Source: Verrucomicrobiaceae bacterium (GTDB lineage: Bacteria > Verrucomicrobiota > Verrucomicrobiia > Verrucomicrobiales > Verrucomicrobiaceae). From it: a stretch of 37,777 nt of DNA. Positions 7,382 to 15,983 of this stretch are shown one piece after another. The notes under the pieces are model-generated. The model worked only from the letters and a program-made list of their open reading frames with translations, was not told where the DNA came from and searched no databases. A program made the translations under genes and the position numbers. The stretch's first letter is position 1, and every line of letters starts with the position of its first letter. The stretch is taken from contig JARXAL010000028.1 of assembly GCA_029865835.1 (NCBI GenBank), positions 1-37,777 of the forward strand, written 5' to 3'.

Positions 7382-8827
7382 CTATTCGACAGCGGCCTTT
7401 TTCTTGCCTTTGCCCTGGCCTTTTTTGCCGCCCTTGGTTTTGGCGGGTGCCTCGGTGGGGGTGTTGGGGGTGGGCATGGGGGCTTTGATTTCCGTTTGCC
7501 AGGCGTGGAGTTTGGCGAGCAGGGTTTTGGCTTGGTCGGGCTGTGTAGTGGCGAGGTTGGTCTTTTCTCCGATGTCGTCTTTGAGGTTGTAGAGTTCGAG
7601 GTGTTTGTCTTCCATGAACTCCATGAGTTTCCAGTCGCCGTTGATGATGGTGGCGACGGGGGTGGTGCGCCAGGTGTTGGCGCCGGCACCGAGGTAGCCG
7701 GGGAAGTTTTGGAAGATGGCGTCGCGCTTGAGGGTGGTGCTAGGGTCTTTGAAGAGGGGGACGAGGCTTTCGCCGTCTTGTGGTTGGTCGGCGGGGGCTT
7801 GGGCGGCGGCGATTTCGACCAGGGTGGGGTAGATGTCGACATGGATGGTGGGGATGCCGCAGGTCGTGCCGGCTTTGGTGATGCCGGGCCAGCGGACGAT
7901 GAAGGGGACGCGGGTGCCGCCTTCGTAGAGGCTGCCTTTGCCACTGCGGAGGGGGGCATTGTCGGTGACGTCGCCGCCTTTTTTCATGAGGCCCTCGCGT
8001 TCGTAGCCGCCGACGCCGCCGTTGTCGCTGGTGAAGATGAGGACGGTGTTGTCGCTGAGGTTGAGTTCATCGAGCTTGGCCATGATGCGACCGACGCTTT
8101 CGTCGACGCTGGCGATCATGGCGGCGTAGACGGGGTCGTTGTGTCCGCCGACGCCGGGTTTGGCTTTGAATTTCTCGATGAGTTTCTTTTTGGCCTGGTA
8201 GGGGGAATGAACGCCGAAGTGGGGGAGGTAGAGGAAGAAGGGGGTGTCTTTTTTGCGCTGAATGAAATCGACGGCTTTGTCTGTGAGGAAGTCGGCGAGG
8301 TAGGCGTCTTTGGGGATATCGGTTTTGGGGTTGGTCTGGAAGTTGATGTGTTTGCCGTCGGAGACGAGGGCTTCGTCGAAGCCGCGTTCGCCGGGGTGGT
8401 GGCCGGTGCTCTCGCCGAGGTGCCATTTGCCGAACATGGCGGTGGCGTAACCGGCGGCTTTGAGGGGTTGGGGGAGGATGGTGATGTTGAGTGGGAGGCT
8501 GGTGACGTTTTCGGCGGGGCGGAGGGGGCGGGTGTGCCAGTCGAAGCGGTCGATGCCGCCGACGGTGTAGATGCCGGTGCGGGGGCCGTATTGGCCGCTC
8601 ATGAGGGCGGCGCGGGTGGGCTGGCAGTTTTGGGCGTGGTGATGGCTGGTGAGTTTGAGGCCCTGGGCAGCGAGTTTATCGATGTTGGGGGTTTCGTAGT
8701 AGGTGCTGCCGAAGGTGCCGGTGTCGGTGTAGCCGAGGTCATCGGCCATGATGAAGATGATGTTGGGCTGGGCGGCGAAGACGGAGGCGGCTGAGAGAGC
8801 GAGGGCCAGGAGGGCGAGGCGTTTCAT
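7382..8827 (-). CDS. Secreted formylglycine-dependent sulfatase with Lys/Gly-rich tail
   Basis: Start chosen at ATG 8827 because it begins a clean Sec signal peptide (MKRLALLALALSAASVFA) directly before 'QPNIIFIMADDLGYTDTG', the canonical sulfatase N-terminus with metal ligands Asp29/Asp30. The formylglycine site is C68-Q-P-T-R72, a CxPxR motif of the cysteine type, so an FGE/anSME-like maturase is needed elsewhere. 'GKWHLGE' and 'IFTSDNGG' supply further active-site residues. Mature enzyme hydrolyses sulfate esters, probably on polysaccharides, in the periplasm or at the surface. The last about 20 residues are a Lys/Gly/Ala tail ('GGKKGQGKGKKK') that is unusual for the family. Downstream of hisF by 65 bases on the same strand. 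The exact substrate (S1 subfamily) is not deducible. Confidence 0.93.
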   Translation of the reverse strand: MKRLALLALALSAASVFAAQPNIIFIMADDLGYTDTGTFGSTYYETPNIDKLAAQGLKLTSHHHAQNCQPTRAALMSGQYGPRTGIYTVGGIDRFDWHTRPLRPAENVTSLPLNITILPQPLKAAGYATAMFGKWHLGESTGHHPGERGFDEALVSDGKHINFQTNPKTDIPKDAYLADFLTDKAVDFIQRKKDTPFFLYLPHFGVHSPYQAKKKLIEKFKAKPGVGGHNDPVYAAMIASVDESVGRIMAKLDELNLSDNTVLIFTSDNGGVGGYEREGLMKKGGDVTDNAPLRSGKGSLYEGGTRVPFIVRWPGITKAGTTCGIPTIHVDIYPTLVEIAAAQAPADQPQDGESLVPLFKDPSTTLKRDAIFQNFPGYLGAGANTWRTTPVATIINGDWKLMEFMEDKHLELYNLKDDIGEKTNLATTQPDQAKTLLAKLHAWQTEIKAPMPTPNTPTEAPAKTKGGKKGQGKGKKKAAVE

Positions 8828-8892
8828 GGGCGCTGAAACTGAGGGTGGGGTGAGGTTCTTTCGACGGAATGCCCTGAAGACTGAGTCGGCGA

Positions 8893-9666
8893 TCAAAGGA
8901 CCGTTGCCAGTTCGCGCATGGGGATGCCGTGGGTGGCGAGGTAGTGTTTGACGTCGGCGACGGTGTATTCGCCGAAGTGGAAGATGCTGGCGGCGAGGAC
9001 GGCGTCGGCTTTGCCTTCGCGGAGGACGTCGACCATGTGATCGAGATTGCCGGCGCCGCCGCTGGCGATGACGGGGATGGTGACGGCTTCGCTGACGGCG
9101 CGGGTGAGGGCAATGTCGTAACCGGCCTTGGTGCCGTCGGCGTCCATGCTGGTGAGGAGGATTTCACCGGCGCCGCGGCGGCAGACTTCGGCGGCCCATT
9201 CGACGGCATCGAGTTCGGTGGGGTGGCGTCCGCCGTGGGTGTAAACGGTCCAGGAGCCGTGGGCGTTGCGTTTGGCGTCGATGGCGACGACGAGGCACTG
9301 GCAGCCGAAGGCTTCGGCGGCTTCGTCGATTACGTGGGGGGTCTTCACTGCGGCGGTGTTGATGCCGACTTTATCGGCGCCGGCGAGGAGCATTTCGCGC
9401 ATGTCGGCGACGGTACGAATGCCTCCGCCGACGGTGAGGGGCATGAAGCAGGAGGCGGCGGTGCGGGCGACGACGTCGATCATGGTTTTGCGCTCTTCGT
9501 GGGAGGCGGTGATGTCGAGGAAGACGAGTTCGTCTGCGCCCTGGGCGTTGTAGATTTTGGCGCACTCGACGGGATCACCGGCGTCGCGGAGTTCGAGGAA
9601 TTGGGTGCCTTTGACGACACGGCCTTCTTTGACGTCGAGACAGGGGATGATGCGTTTGGTGAGCAT
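8893..9666 (-). CDS. hisF: Imidazole glycerol phosphate synthase subunit HisF
   Basis: 257 residues, a full-length (beta/alpha)8 barrel. It is the cyclase of the HisHF complex, turning PRFAR plus ammonia into imidazole glycerol phosphate and AICAR in histidine synthesis. The catalytic aspartates are visible: Asp11 in '[14 protein letters not shown]' and Asp130 in 'VVAIDAKR'. Phosphate-binding loops appear as 'TVGGGIRT' near 80 and 'IASGGAGN' near 205. hisH and other his genes are not adjacent. It sits 33 bases downstream of the MidA-type methyltransferase gene and may belong to the same minus-strand transcript as avtA, suggesting a loose amino-acid biosynthesis unit. Confidence 0.98.
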   Translation of the reverse strand: MLTKRIIPCLDVKEGRVVKGTQFLELRDAGDPVECAKIYNAQGADELVFLDITASHEERKTMIDVVARTAASCFMPLTVGGGIRTVADMREMLLAGADKVGINTAAVKTPHVIDEAAEAFGCQCLVVAIDAKRNAHGSWTVYTHGGRHPTELDAVEWAAEVCRRGAGEILLTSMDADGTKAGYDIALTRAVSEAVTIPVIASGGAGNLDHMVDVLREGKADAVLAASIFHFGEYTVADVKHYLATHGIPMRELATVL

Positions 9667-9699
9667 GGAGGGGGCAGGCTAGAGGTGCGGGGCGGAGAG

Positions 9700-10656
9700 T
9701 CAACTGCGCGCATGCACTACGACTTTGAAGGCGGTGCCGGGGCCTTCGGGGTGGAGGAGGTGGTGGTCGGCGGGGGTGCGGGGGGTGACGTTTTGGGATT
9801 GGAGGAAGGTGGATTGGGTGTCGTAGAAGGTTTCGCGGAGGCCGAGGTCGCGGGTCCAGGTGCGGTAGTCGGTGAAGTTGATGTCGGCGGTGAGGTCCTG
9901 GCGGCCGATGTTTTGGTAGAGGGCGGGGCCTTCGATGCGCTGCTGCATGAAGTAGCCGCGGAGGGTGCCGCGCGGGCGGCGATGGTAGAGGGTGGGGAAG
10001 GTGTCGCCGTAGTCGATGGTGAGCATTTGGCCGGATTTCCAATGGGGGGTCCAGGTGGTGAGCCAGTCGCGGATGGAGGTGTGGACTTCGATGCGCTGGC
10101 CGGGGGCGAAGGTGTGGGTGGGGATGGGGAGGGGCTCGCAGTCGCGGAGTTCCTCGGTGGCGGTGCCGTTTGGGGAGGTGTGGACCCAGACTTCCTGCCA
10201 CTGGGTGCCGGTCCATTGGAGGAGTCGGCAGGGGAAGGCGTCGAGGAGTTCGTTGTGGTAGATGAGGGCGTGGCCGTTGGCGGCTTGGAGGGCGTCTTCG
10301 AGACGGGTGTGCCAGGTGACGGAGGTTCCGAGGAGGGTTTGCTGCTGGGCTTTGAGGACGGGTGAGGTTTCGACCATGTGCCAATGGAGGCGGCGGCGGG
10401 TCCACCAACCGAGTTCGGTGCGGATCTGGTGCATGAGGGTGCCGGTGCCGGCTCCGATTTCGATGACGTTTTGGAGGCTGGGGTTGAGGGCGGTTTTCAG
10501 CCAGCGGGCGATGCCTTGGCCGAGGAGGGGGGAGAGGGTGGCGCTGGTGCTGAAGTCGCCGTGGCGCCCGACGGTTTGGATTTTCCGGCTGTAGTAGCCG
10601 CGCTGGGGATCGAAGAGAGCCCGCTGCATGAAGCGGTGGAAGGGCTCAGCCTGCAT
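9700..10656 (-). CDS. MidA/NDUFAF7-type SAM-dependent methyltransferase (DUF185)
   Basis: 318 residues from ATG 10656, which lies inside the end of avtA (11-base overlap), so translation is probably coupled. The N-terminus 'FHRFMQRALFDPQRGYYS' is the signature start of the MidA/DUF185 family. Motif I is 'VIEIGAGTGTLMHQI' near residue 62-76; 'YHNELLDAFPCRLLQW' near 133 and 'LTIDYGD' near 213 are other family blocks, followed by 'RGTLRGYFMQQR'. The human homologue NDUFAF7 methylates an arginine of the complex I subunit NDUFS2; bacterial targets are mostly undefined. I place it in the family with confidence and leave the substrate open. Longer versions of the frame reaching upstream to 11055 are antisense-style readings over avtA and are not supported. 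Confidence 0.88.
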   Translation of the reverse strand: MQAEPFHRFMQRALFDPQRGYYSRKIQTVGRHGDFSTSATLSPLLGQGIARWLKTALNPSLQNVIEIGAGTGTLMHQIRTELGWWTRRRLHWHMVETSPVLKAQQQTLLGTSVTWHTRLEDALQAANGHALIYHNELLDAFPCRLLQWTGTQWQEVWVHTSPNGTATEELRDCEPLPIPTHTFAPGQRIEVHTSIRDWLTTWTPHWKSGQMLTIDYGDTFPTLYHRRPRGTLRGYFMQQRIEGPALYQNIGRQDLTADINFTDYRTWTRDLGLRETFYDTQSTFLQSQNVTPRTPADHHLLHPEGPGTAFKVVVHARS

Positions 10657-11905
10657 AGGCGGCGATGACTTCTTCGGCGATGATTTGGAGGCCTTCGCGG
10701 ACGACGGGTTCGGGTTGGGAGAAGGTGATTCGGAGGCACTGGTGGGCGTGGGGCCAGGGTTCGGCGAGGCCGAAGAAGAAGTAGTGGCCGGGGACGACGA
10801 GGACTTTGCGGCGTTTGAGGCGCTGGTAGAGTTCGGCGGCGGTGATGGGGCAGTCTTTGAGCCAGAGCCAGAGGAAGAAGGCGCCTTCGCTGGCGTGGAG
10901 AGCGTAAGGGACGCGGTCGCCGAGGGCTTCGCGGAGGAGGCGGTTGGCGAGCTGGCATTTGGCTTGGTAGAAGGGGCGGATGATTTCGCTAGCGGAGCGG
11001 GTGAGTTGGTCGCCTTCAAGGAGGGGTTGCAGGAGGGCCTGGCCGATGTTGCCATTGGCGAGGGCGAGCACGGCGTTCATGTTGGCGAGGGCGGTGGTGA
11101 CGCGTTCGTGGGCGACGATGACGGAGGTGCGGACGCCGGGGAGGCCGAGCTTGGAGAGGCTGATAGAGATAATGAGGTTTTCATCCCAAACGGGAGTCCA
11201 GTCGGTGTAGATGGCGCCGGGAAAGGGCATGCCGTAGGCTTGATCGAGGATGAGGGGGATGCTGTGGGAGGCGGCGATTTCCCGGAGGGTGGTGAGTTCG
11301 GAAGGGGTGATGACGTTGCCCGTTGGGTTGGTGGGGCAGGAGAGGCAGAGGGCGGCGATGTCGGGGGTGAGGGCGGCGCGGAGGCGGTCGAAGTCGATGC
11401 GGTATTTGAAGGTGTGGTCGGGGAGTTCTTCGATGGCGCCCGGGATGGAGACGAAGGCGTCGGGGTGGAGGGCTTGGTTGGCGTAGCCGATGTATTCGGG
11501 GGCGATGGGGAAGAGGATTTTCTTTTTGCCGTCATGACCGGCGAGGAGGGTGAAGAGGTCGAAGAAGGCGGCCTGGCCACCGGGCATGACGACGATGTTT
11601 TTTTCGGTGCAGGTCCAACCGCACTCGCGCTGGAGGAAGGCGGCCATGGTGCGGCGGAAGGTGGGGCTGCCGCCGGGGGGATCATAATTGACGAGGGCGC
11701 GATCGAGGCGGTCGGGTTCGTTTTCGAGGAGGTGACGCCATTGATCCCGCCAGAGGGACTGCATTTCGGGGATGGCGGAGGGGTTGCCGCCGCCGAGCAT
11801 GCGCATGTCCGGTTCCGAGGACATGGCGCGACCGAGGTCTTCCATCAATTCCTGGATGCCGCAGGGGCCTCCCAGTTTTTCACCCAAGGCTGAAAAAGAG
11901 ATCAT
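10646..11905 (-). CDS. avtA: Valine-pyruvate aminotransferase AvtA
   Basis: 419 residues matching E. coli AvtA end to end. Clear blocks are 'MLGGGNPSAIPEMQ' at 36-49, 'LVNYDPPGG' at 71-79, 'LFPIAPEYIGYA' at 131-142, 'CPTNPTGNVIT' at 190-200, Asp221 in 'LDQAYGMPFPG', the PLP lysine Lys252 in 'SLSKLGLPG', and 'GAFFLWLWLKDCPITAAELYQRL' with 'VLVVPGHYFF' toward the C-terminus. It is a fold-type I PLP enzyme moving amino groups between valine or alanine and their 2-oxo acids. The start overlaps the stop of the upstream DUF2452 gene as ATGA (11902-11905), and its end overlaps the methyltransferase start, so the three are translated as a linked set. Confidence 0.95.
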   Translation of the reverse strand: MISFSALGEKLGGPCGIQELMEDLGRAMSSEPDMRMLGGGNPSAIPEMQSLWRDQWRHLLENEPDRLDRALVNYDPPGGSPTFRRTMAAFLQRECGWTCTEKNIVVMPGGQAAFFDLFTLLAGHDGKKKILFPIAPEYIGYANQALHPDAFVSIPGAIEELPDHTFKYRIDFDRLRAALTPDIAALCLSCPTNPTGNVITPSELTTLREIAASHSIPLILDQAYGMPFPGAIYTDWTPVWDENLIISISLSKLGLPGVRTSVIVAHERVTTALANMNAVLALANGNIGQALLQPLLEGDQLTRSASEIIRPFYQAKCQLANRLLREALGDRVPYALHASEGAFFLWLWLKDCPITAAELYQRLKRRKVLVVPGHYFFFGLAEPWPHAHQCLRITFSQPEPVVREGLQIIAEEVIAAYAG

Positions 11906-12360
11906 TCACTGCCATCATGCACGTCTCCGACCCAGGCGCGCAAGTCGAAGTCTTCGGCGACGTCTTCCATTTGCCAGCGTCCGTCGGCGTTGAGGCGGAA
12001 GGAGCCGACCCATTTTTGGTGCCATTGGGCGGGGCCGATCATGCTGAGTTGGTGACCGGTGGCCATGCGGTAGAGGTGATACATTTCGCCGATGACGGGT
12101 TCGAAGCCGATGTGGCATTCGTAGATGAGCTTGTTCCAGTTGAAGGCGTCGATGACTTTGAGGTAGCGCTCGCGGAGTTCGACGAGTTCCTGTTGGAGTT
12201 CGCGTTCGACGCGGCTGATGCCCCGGGATTTGAAGGAGGTGAGGTCCTGGGGGACGATTCGGGCGGCGAGTCGCGAGGCGGGGTAGGGCAAAAAAGCGGC
12301 GCGCTTTTCGCCGGATTCCAGGGCGGCGTCGATGGGGTCAACTGGAGTTAATTCGGACAT
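11902..12360 (-). CDS. DUF2452 family protein
   Basis: 152 residues starting at ATG 12360. The sequence shows a proline/hydrophobic N-terminal stretch ('FLPYPASRLAARIVPQDL'), a charged helix near residues 48-72 ('VERELQQELVELRERYL'), then 'FEPVIGEMYHLY' near 86-97 and a Trp-rich 'GPAQWHQKWVGSFRLNADGRWQ' region. This order matches DUF2452, small soluble proteins of unknown function found in several phyla. Its stop overlaps the avtA start by four bases. A role in amino-acid metabolism is only suggested by this neighbour. Upstream extension of the frame to 13077 crosses the opposing CE6 esterase gene and is spurious. Confidence 0.8.
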   Translation of the reverse strand: MSELTPVDPIDAALESGEKRAAFLPYPASRLAARIVPQDLTSFKSRGISRVERELQQELVELRERYLKVIDAFNWNKLIYECHIGFEPVIGEMYHLYRMATGHQLSMIGPAQWHQKWVGSFRLNADGRWQMEDVAEDFDLRAWVGDVHDGSE

Positions 12361-12490
12361 GGGAGATGGGGCGGAGTAAGGCACGAGAAGATTATACGGG
12401 CTGGAAGCGTGTCTGGCTTCAAACGGATTTGGGAATGGGCCCCGCATTTGGGTGGGAGGGTTTTTGGGCGGGAGTGAAACAGGTTCGAAA

Positions 12491-12498
12491 GAGGGAGG
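12491..12498 (+). promoter_or_regulatory. Ribosome binding site deciding the CE6 esterase start
   Basis: GAGGGAGG lies eight bases before ATG 12507. It supports this start over the in-frame ATG at 12366, whose extra 47 residues would precede and mask the signal peptide. Confidence 0.5.
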
Positions 12499-12506
12499 CG
12501 GTCGGG

Positions 12507-13316
12507 ATGGTTCTTTATCGGATGATTCGGATCGGCTTCGTTGTTTTCGCCATTTTGTGTTTCGGGCCTGGCGTTCGAGGCGATGAGGTTGTGCTGCCTG
12601 CAAAAGGGGAGTTTCATTTGTTCTTATTGGTCGGTCAATCGAACATGGCGGGGCGGGGAGTGGTGGAGGAGGTGGACCGGGTGGCGCATCCGCGGGTGTT
12701 GACGCTGACGCAGGCGGGGAAATGGGTGCCGGCGGTGGACCCGATCCATTTTGACAAGGTGGCGGCGGGGGTGGGGCTGGGGAAGACGTTTGGGGAGGTG
12801 GTGGCGGAGGCGCGGCCCGGGGTGACGATTGGATTGATTCCGTGCGCGGTGGGGGGCTCGCCGATTGATACCTGGCAGCCGGGGGTGTTTGACGAGGCGA
12901 CGCGAAGTTTTCCGTGGGATGACATGATGCGGCGGATCCAAGTGGCGCTGCCTGCGGGGACTTTGAAGGGGATTCTGTGGCACCAGGGGGAGAGCGATTC
13001 GAAGCCGGAGCTGGCTGCGAGTTATGAAGCCAAGCTGCATGCTCTGATTGCCCGCTTTCGAGCGGCGACAGGGGCACCTGAGGTGCCGTTTGTGGTGGGG
13101 CAGATGGGTCGATTTGATGGCAAACCTTGGGATCCTGAGCGGGAGGTGGTGGATCGGGTGCATCAGGCTGTGCCCAAGCGGGTGTCGAACGCAGCGTTTG
13201 TTTCGGCGGAGGGATTGAAGGACAAAGGGGATCAGATTCACTTCGATGCGGAGTCGTATCGGGAACTGGGGAGGCGGTATGCGAAGGTTTACTTGGGGAT
13301 GAGTCGGTCGCGGTGA
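12507..13316 (+). CDS. Secreted carbohydrate esterase (CE6 / sialate O-acetylesterase-like, SGNH fold)
   Basis: 269 residues from ATG 12507, with a signal peptide (MVLYRMIRIGFVVFAILCFG). The mature part opens with 'FHLFLLVGQSNMAGRG', carrying the nucleophile Ser of the GQSNMAG block; 'IPCAVGGSPIDTW' supplies the oxyanion Gly; 'GILWHQGESD' is the third conserved block; and 'DQIHFD' provides the catalytic Asp/His near the C-terminus. The family (CE6, DUF303) removes O-acetyl groups from xylan or sialic acid. It probably deacetylates polysaccharide outside the cell, in keeping with the other exported enzymes here. Length is normal. It is divergent from DUF2452-avtA and convergent with the propeller protein gene. 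Confidence 0.9.
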   Translation: MVLYRMIRIGFVVFAILCFGPGVRGDEVVLPAKGEFHLFLLVGQSNMAGRGVVEEVDRVAHPRVLTLTQAGKWVPAVDPIHFDKVAAGVGLGKTFGEVVAEARPGVTIGLIPCAVGGSPIDTWQPGVFDEATRSFPWDDMMRRIQVALPAGTLKGILWHQGESDSKPELAASYEAKLHALIARFRAATGAPEVPFVVGQMGRFDGKPWDPEREVVDRVHQAVPKRVSNAAFVSAEGLKDKGDQIHFDAESYRELGRRYAKVYLGMSRSR

Positions 13317-13339
13317 TGGTGAAGCTATTTGTTCGCTCC

Positions 13340-15931
13340 TCAAGGGGTCATAGTCATGACGGTTTGGGTTTTGTCGGCGAACTGGAGGGTGAACAGGCTG
13401 CGGCCAGCAGCAGTAACTTTGGCGGCACCGGTGCTACCTGCGCCGGTTGGGGGTAGGGTGGGGCTGATGGTGACGGCGGTGATGGTTTCGGAGCCGATCC
13501 TGTCAATGGCGTCGCCTTTGCGAACTAGCAGGCGGGCGATGCTCTGGGAGGCCAGGCCGGAAAATGATGCGCGGGCAGAGAAGAGGGCGGCGTTGCGGGC
13601 GGTGGGGCTGTTGAGGAGTGGGGCGGTGAGGATGAGGTGGCCGGAGGTGTCTACATCGAGGCGCTGGAGGGGGCCGAAGCGGGCTTCGCCGCAGGAGTCG
13701 GCGGGGTTGCCCTCTTCGAACACGCGCCGCCAGCCATTGCCGTCGCTTTCGATGGCGAGGACGAGGTCGTCATTGGCTGAGGTGGTCTGGGAGCTGCTGT
13801 TTTGGATGTGGACGATGGCTTCGTTGTTGTCGAGGAGGAAGAATTTCAAGAGGCGGCGGTAGTTCCAGACCATGCCGCCTAAGCTGCTGGTGTTTTTTTG
13901 CGCCATGAGTTTGAGGGTGCCGTTGCTGTAGAGCCAGAGGCCTTCGTTTTCGGAGGCTGGCACACCGGTGAGGGTGGCGCGGAACAGGACGGAACCGGCG
14001 GTGTTGACGCATTCGCCAAGGAAGGTGCTGAATTTGCCGTTGGTGACGCCGGTGGCGGGGTCGCCTTTGCGGGCGATGACGGTGCTGGTGCCGGAGAGAT
14101 TGCGGCGGATGATGACGGTATTTGTGGTGCTGGGGACTCCCTGGAGGGCGGAGGCGAAGACGATGTCGTTTTTCCAACGGGCGACGCGGGGGGCGAATTG
14201 GCCGTAGGGGGCGCCGGTGACTGGCTCCGTGCTGCCTTCCAGGGCGAAGGGGGTGGCGGAGCCGGAGAAGATCACGATGGCGGAGTCCTTGGCAGCGTTC
14301 ACCCCGGCGACGCCGGTTTGAAAAGAGGCGGAGGCGGCGAGGAGGTCGTTGAAGATGGGTGAGGCGGTGGTCTGCTGTGGCTGGACGATGCTGTGGAGGC
14401 GGGAGATGGTCTGCCCGCCGGAGGCGGTTCCGCCCTCGTGCAAGAGTGTGGTTATGCTGGTGCCGTCATCCTGAAGGACAGCGAGTTTGTTGCCGGGGGT
14501 GAGGCGGGTGAGGATGAGGGCGCGCTTGAGGCCGTTTTGGATGACGCTGCTGTGGGTGCTGATTTTTGAGGTGGCTACGGCGTCGCCGGCGCGGGTCATG
14601 AGGTCGAAGAGGCCGCTGGTGGTGCCCCAGGAGGCGGACTGGGATGCAGCGGAGCCGGCGGTGCGGAAGGTGCCGGTGAAACTGGTGACGCCCGTGTAGT
14701 TGATGGCGGTGGAGGCGATGGTGGAGATGGAGCCGGCGCTGATGCCTGGTGAAACGGTGGCGGTGGAGACGATCTCGGTGAACTGCTGGCTGAGGGTGCG
14801 GCGGATGTTTTGGTAATCGAAGGAGGTGGATTGATTGATGCCGGTGCCGACCAGGAGGCGTCCCTGGTGGGCGAGGACTTGATTGCCAAAATCCGCGCCG
14901 CCGGGAAGTCCGGGCGGTGTGGGTAAGGTCTGAGGCGTGGGGATGCCTGTGCTGGAGACGTCGTAGACGAGGACTCGGCCACCAGAGGCGTGGTTGGGAT
15001 CATTGACGAAGGCGAGGTCATCTTTGATGGCGAGTGACTGGCCGAAGGGTGTGCCGCTGTCAAGGGGAGCGTCAACGAAGCGAAGGGCGTTGTTACGGAG
15101 GAGATCAAAAATGGCGAAGTAGTTGGAACTGGAGCCGGAGCTGGCGATGAGAGTTCTGCCGTGGAGGGCGACGGTGCTGCCGAAACCGATGCCGCCGGTG
15201 AGGCTCAAGGTGGCGACGAGGTTCTCGGGATTGGTCAACAGGTAGACGCAACCGCGATCAACGCTGCCGACGTCTGCGAAGGGTGAGCCGATGGCGATGG
15301 TGCTGCCTGAGGAGGCGAGGGCGGCACCGTAGGCATCATTCATGGCGGCGGAGGGGTTTGAGGAGAAGGTCTCGGTGATGCCGGTGCGACGGGTGATCCA
15401 GCGCACGAGGCCGGAGTTGACGGGTTTGCCGGGGGCATTGCCTTTGGGGATGCCGACGAGGACGTGGTTCTGGGTGGCGACCAAGGCGGCGGCTCCCATC
15501 TCGGCATTGGCTTGCGCGCCTTGATTAGACCAGAGCTTGCGACCGGTGGGGATGTCGAAGGCGTAAACCGCACCACCGTTTGCAGCCAGGGTGTCATTGC
15601 CTCCCGCGCCGATGTAGGCAATGTTGCCGAAGATGGCGACGGTTTGGCCGAAGCGTTCGTTAAGCACGAGCACTGGGGAGGTGAGGCGACGGATGAGCTT
15701 CCGGGTGGTGGCGCTGAAGACGTAGGCGGCACCGGCGTTCTGCGCGCTGGGATGATCGAAATCGGGGGCTCCTAGAACGATGTAGCTGTCGTTCATGGCC
15801 TGGGAGGTTCCCATGCCGGTGATACCATCGAGGGCGGGTGCGATGAGGGAGGTCGTCGCCTGGGGAAGTTCGACCTCGGCGAGGAGGGGGAGAGCGAGGG
15901 CGGAAAGTAGGACGGTGAGTCGAGTATTCAT
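13340..15931 (-). CDS. Large exported FG-GAP/propeller-like protein with choice-of-anchor-type repeats
   Basis: 863 residues from ATG 15931, chosen because it starts a signal peptide (MNTRLTVLLSALALPLLA). Residues about 40-370 contain repeats of the kind 'MNDSYIVLGAPDFD', 'FGQTVAIFGNIAYIGAGGND', 'SGSTIAIGSPFAD' and 'FGQSLAIKDDLAFVND', typical of FG-GAP or beta-propeller blades in extracellular proteins. Residues about 430-840 hold a second repeat type ('AGSVLFRATLTGV', 'NEGLWLYSNGTLKLMAQ', 'TARNAALFSA') resembling DUF7453/choice-of-anchor repeat proteins of Verrucomicrobia. No catalytic motif, LPXTG or PEP-CTERM tail is visible; the chain ends 'QTVMTMTP'. Likely a surface or secreted binding or structural protein. 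Function is not known. Confidence 0.75.
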   Translation of the reverse strand: MNTRLTVLLSALALPLLAEVELPQATTSLIAPALDGITGMGTSQAMNDSYIVLGAPDFDHPSAQNAGAAYVFSATTRKLIRRLTSPVLVLNERFGQTVAIFGNIAYIGAGGNDTLAANGGAVYAFDIPTGRKLWSNQGAQANAEMGAAALVATQNHVLVGIPKGNAPGKPVNSGLVRWITRRTGITETFSSNPSAAMNDAYGAALASSGSTIAIGSPFADVGSVDRGCVYLLTNPENLVATLSLTGGIGFGSTVALHGRTLIASSGSSSNYFAIFDLLRNNALRFVDAPLDSGTPFGQSLAIKDDLAFVNDPNHASGGRVLVYDVSSTGIPTPQTLPTPPGLPGGADFGNQVLAHQGRLLVGTGINQSTSFDYQNIRRTLSQQFTEIVSTATVSPGISAGSISTIASTAINYTGVTSFTGTFRTAGSAASQSASWGTTSGLFDLMTRAGDAVATSKISTHSSVIQNGLKRALILTRLTPGNKLAVLQDDGTSITTLLHEGGTASGGQTISRLHSIVQPQQTTASPIFNDLLAASASFQTGVAGVNAAKDSAIVIFSGSATPFALEGSTEPVTGAPYGQFAPRVARWKNDIVFASALQGVPSTTNTVIIRRNLSGTSTVIARKGDPATGVTNGKFSTFLGECVNTAGSVLFRATLTGVPASENEGLWLYSNGTLKLMAQKNTSSLGGMVWNYRRLLKFFLLDNNEAIVHIQNSSSQTTSANDDLVLAIESDGNGWRRVFEEGNPADSCGEARFGPLQRLDVDTSGHLILTAPLLNSPTARNAALFSARASFSGLASQSIARLLVRKGDAIDRIGSETITAVTISPTLPPTGAGSTGAAKVTAAGRSLFTLQFADKTQTVMTMTP

Positions 15932-15983
15932 AAAGAAGAACTGGATTGACGGGATAGCGTCGCTCACCTGCGAGGGAAGCGTA

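Noticed and set aside
7496-8794. Long plus-strand frame (432 codons) rich in Gly, Val, Asp and Glu
   Set aside because: It is the antisense of the sulfatase gene; composition is dictated by the opposite strand's codons and there is no domain.
8929-10365. Plus-strand frame of 478 codons, Gly/Asp/Val-rich
   Set aside because: Antisense of hisF and the MidA-type gene, which are clear on the minus strand.
10628-11893. Plus-strand frame of 421 codons, acidic
   Set aside because: Antisense of avtA, which matches its family end to end.
12361-13077. N-terminal extension of the DUF2452 frame
   Set aside because: Pro/Ser/Ala-rich antisense reading of the CE6 gene; the family begins at ATG 12360.
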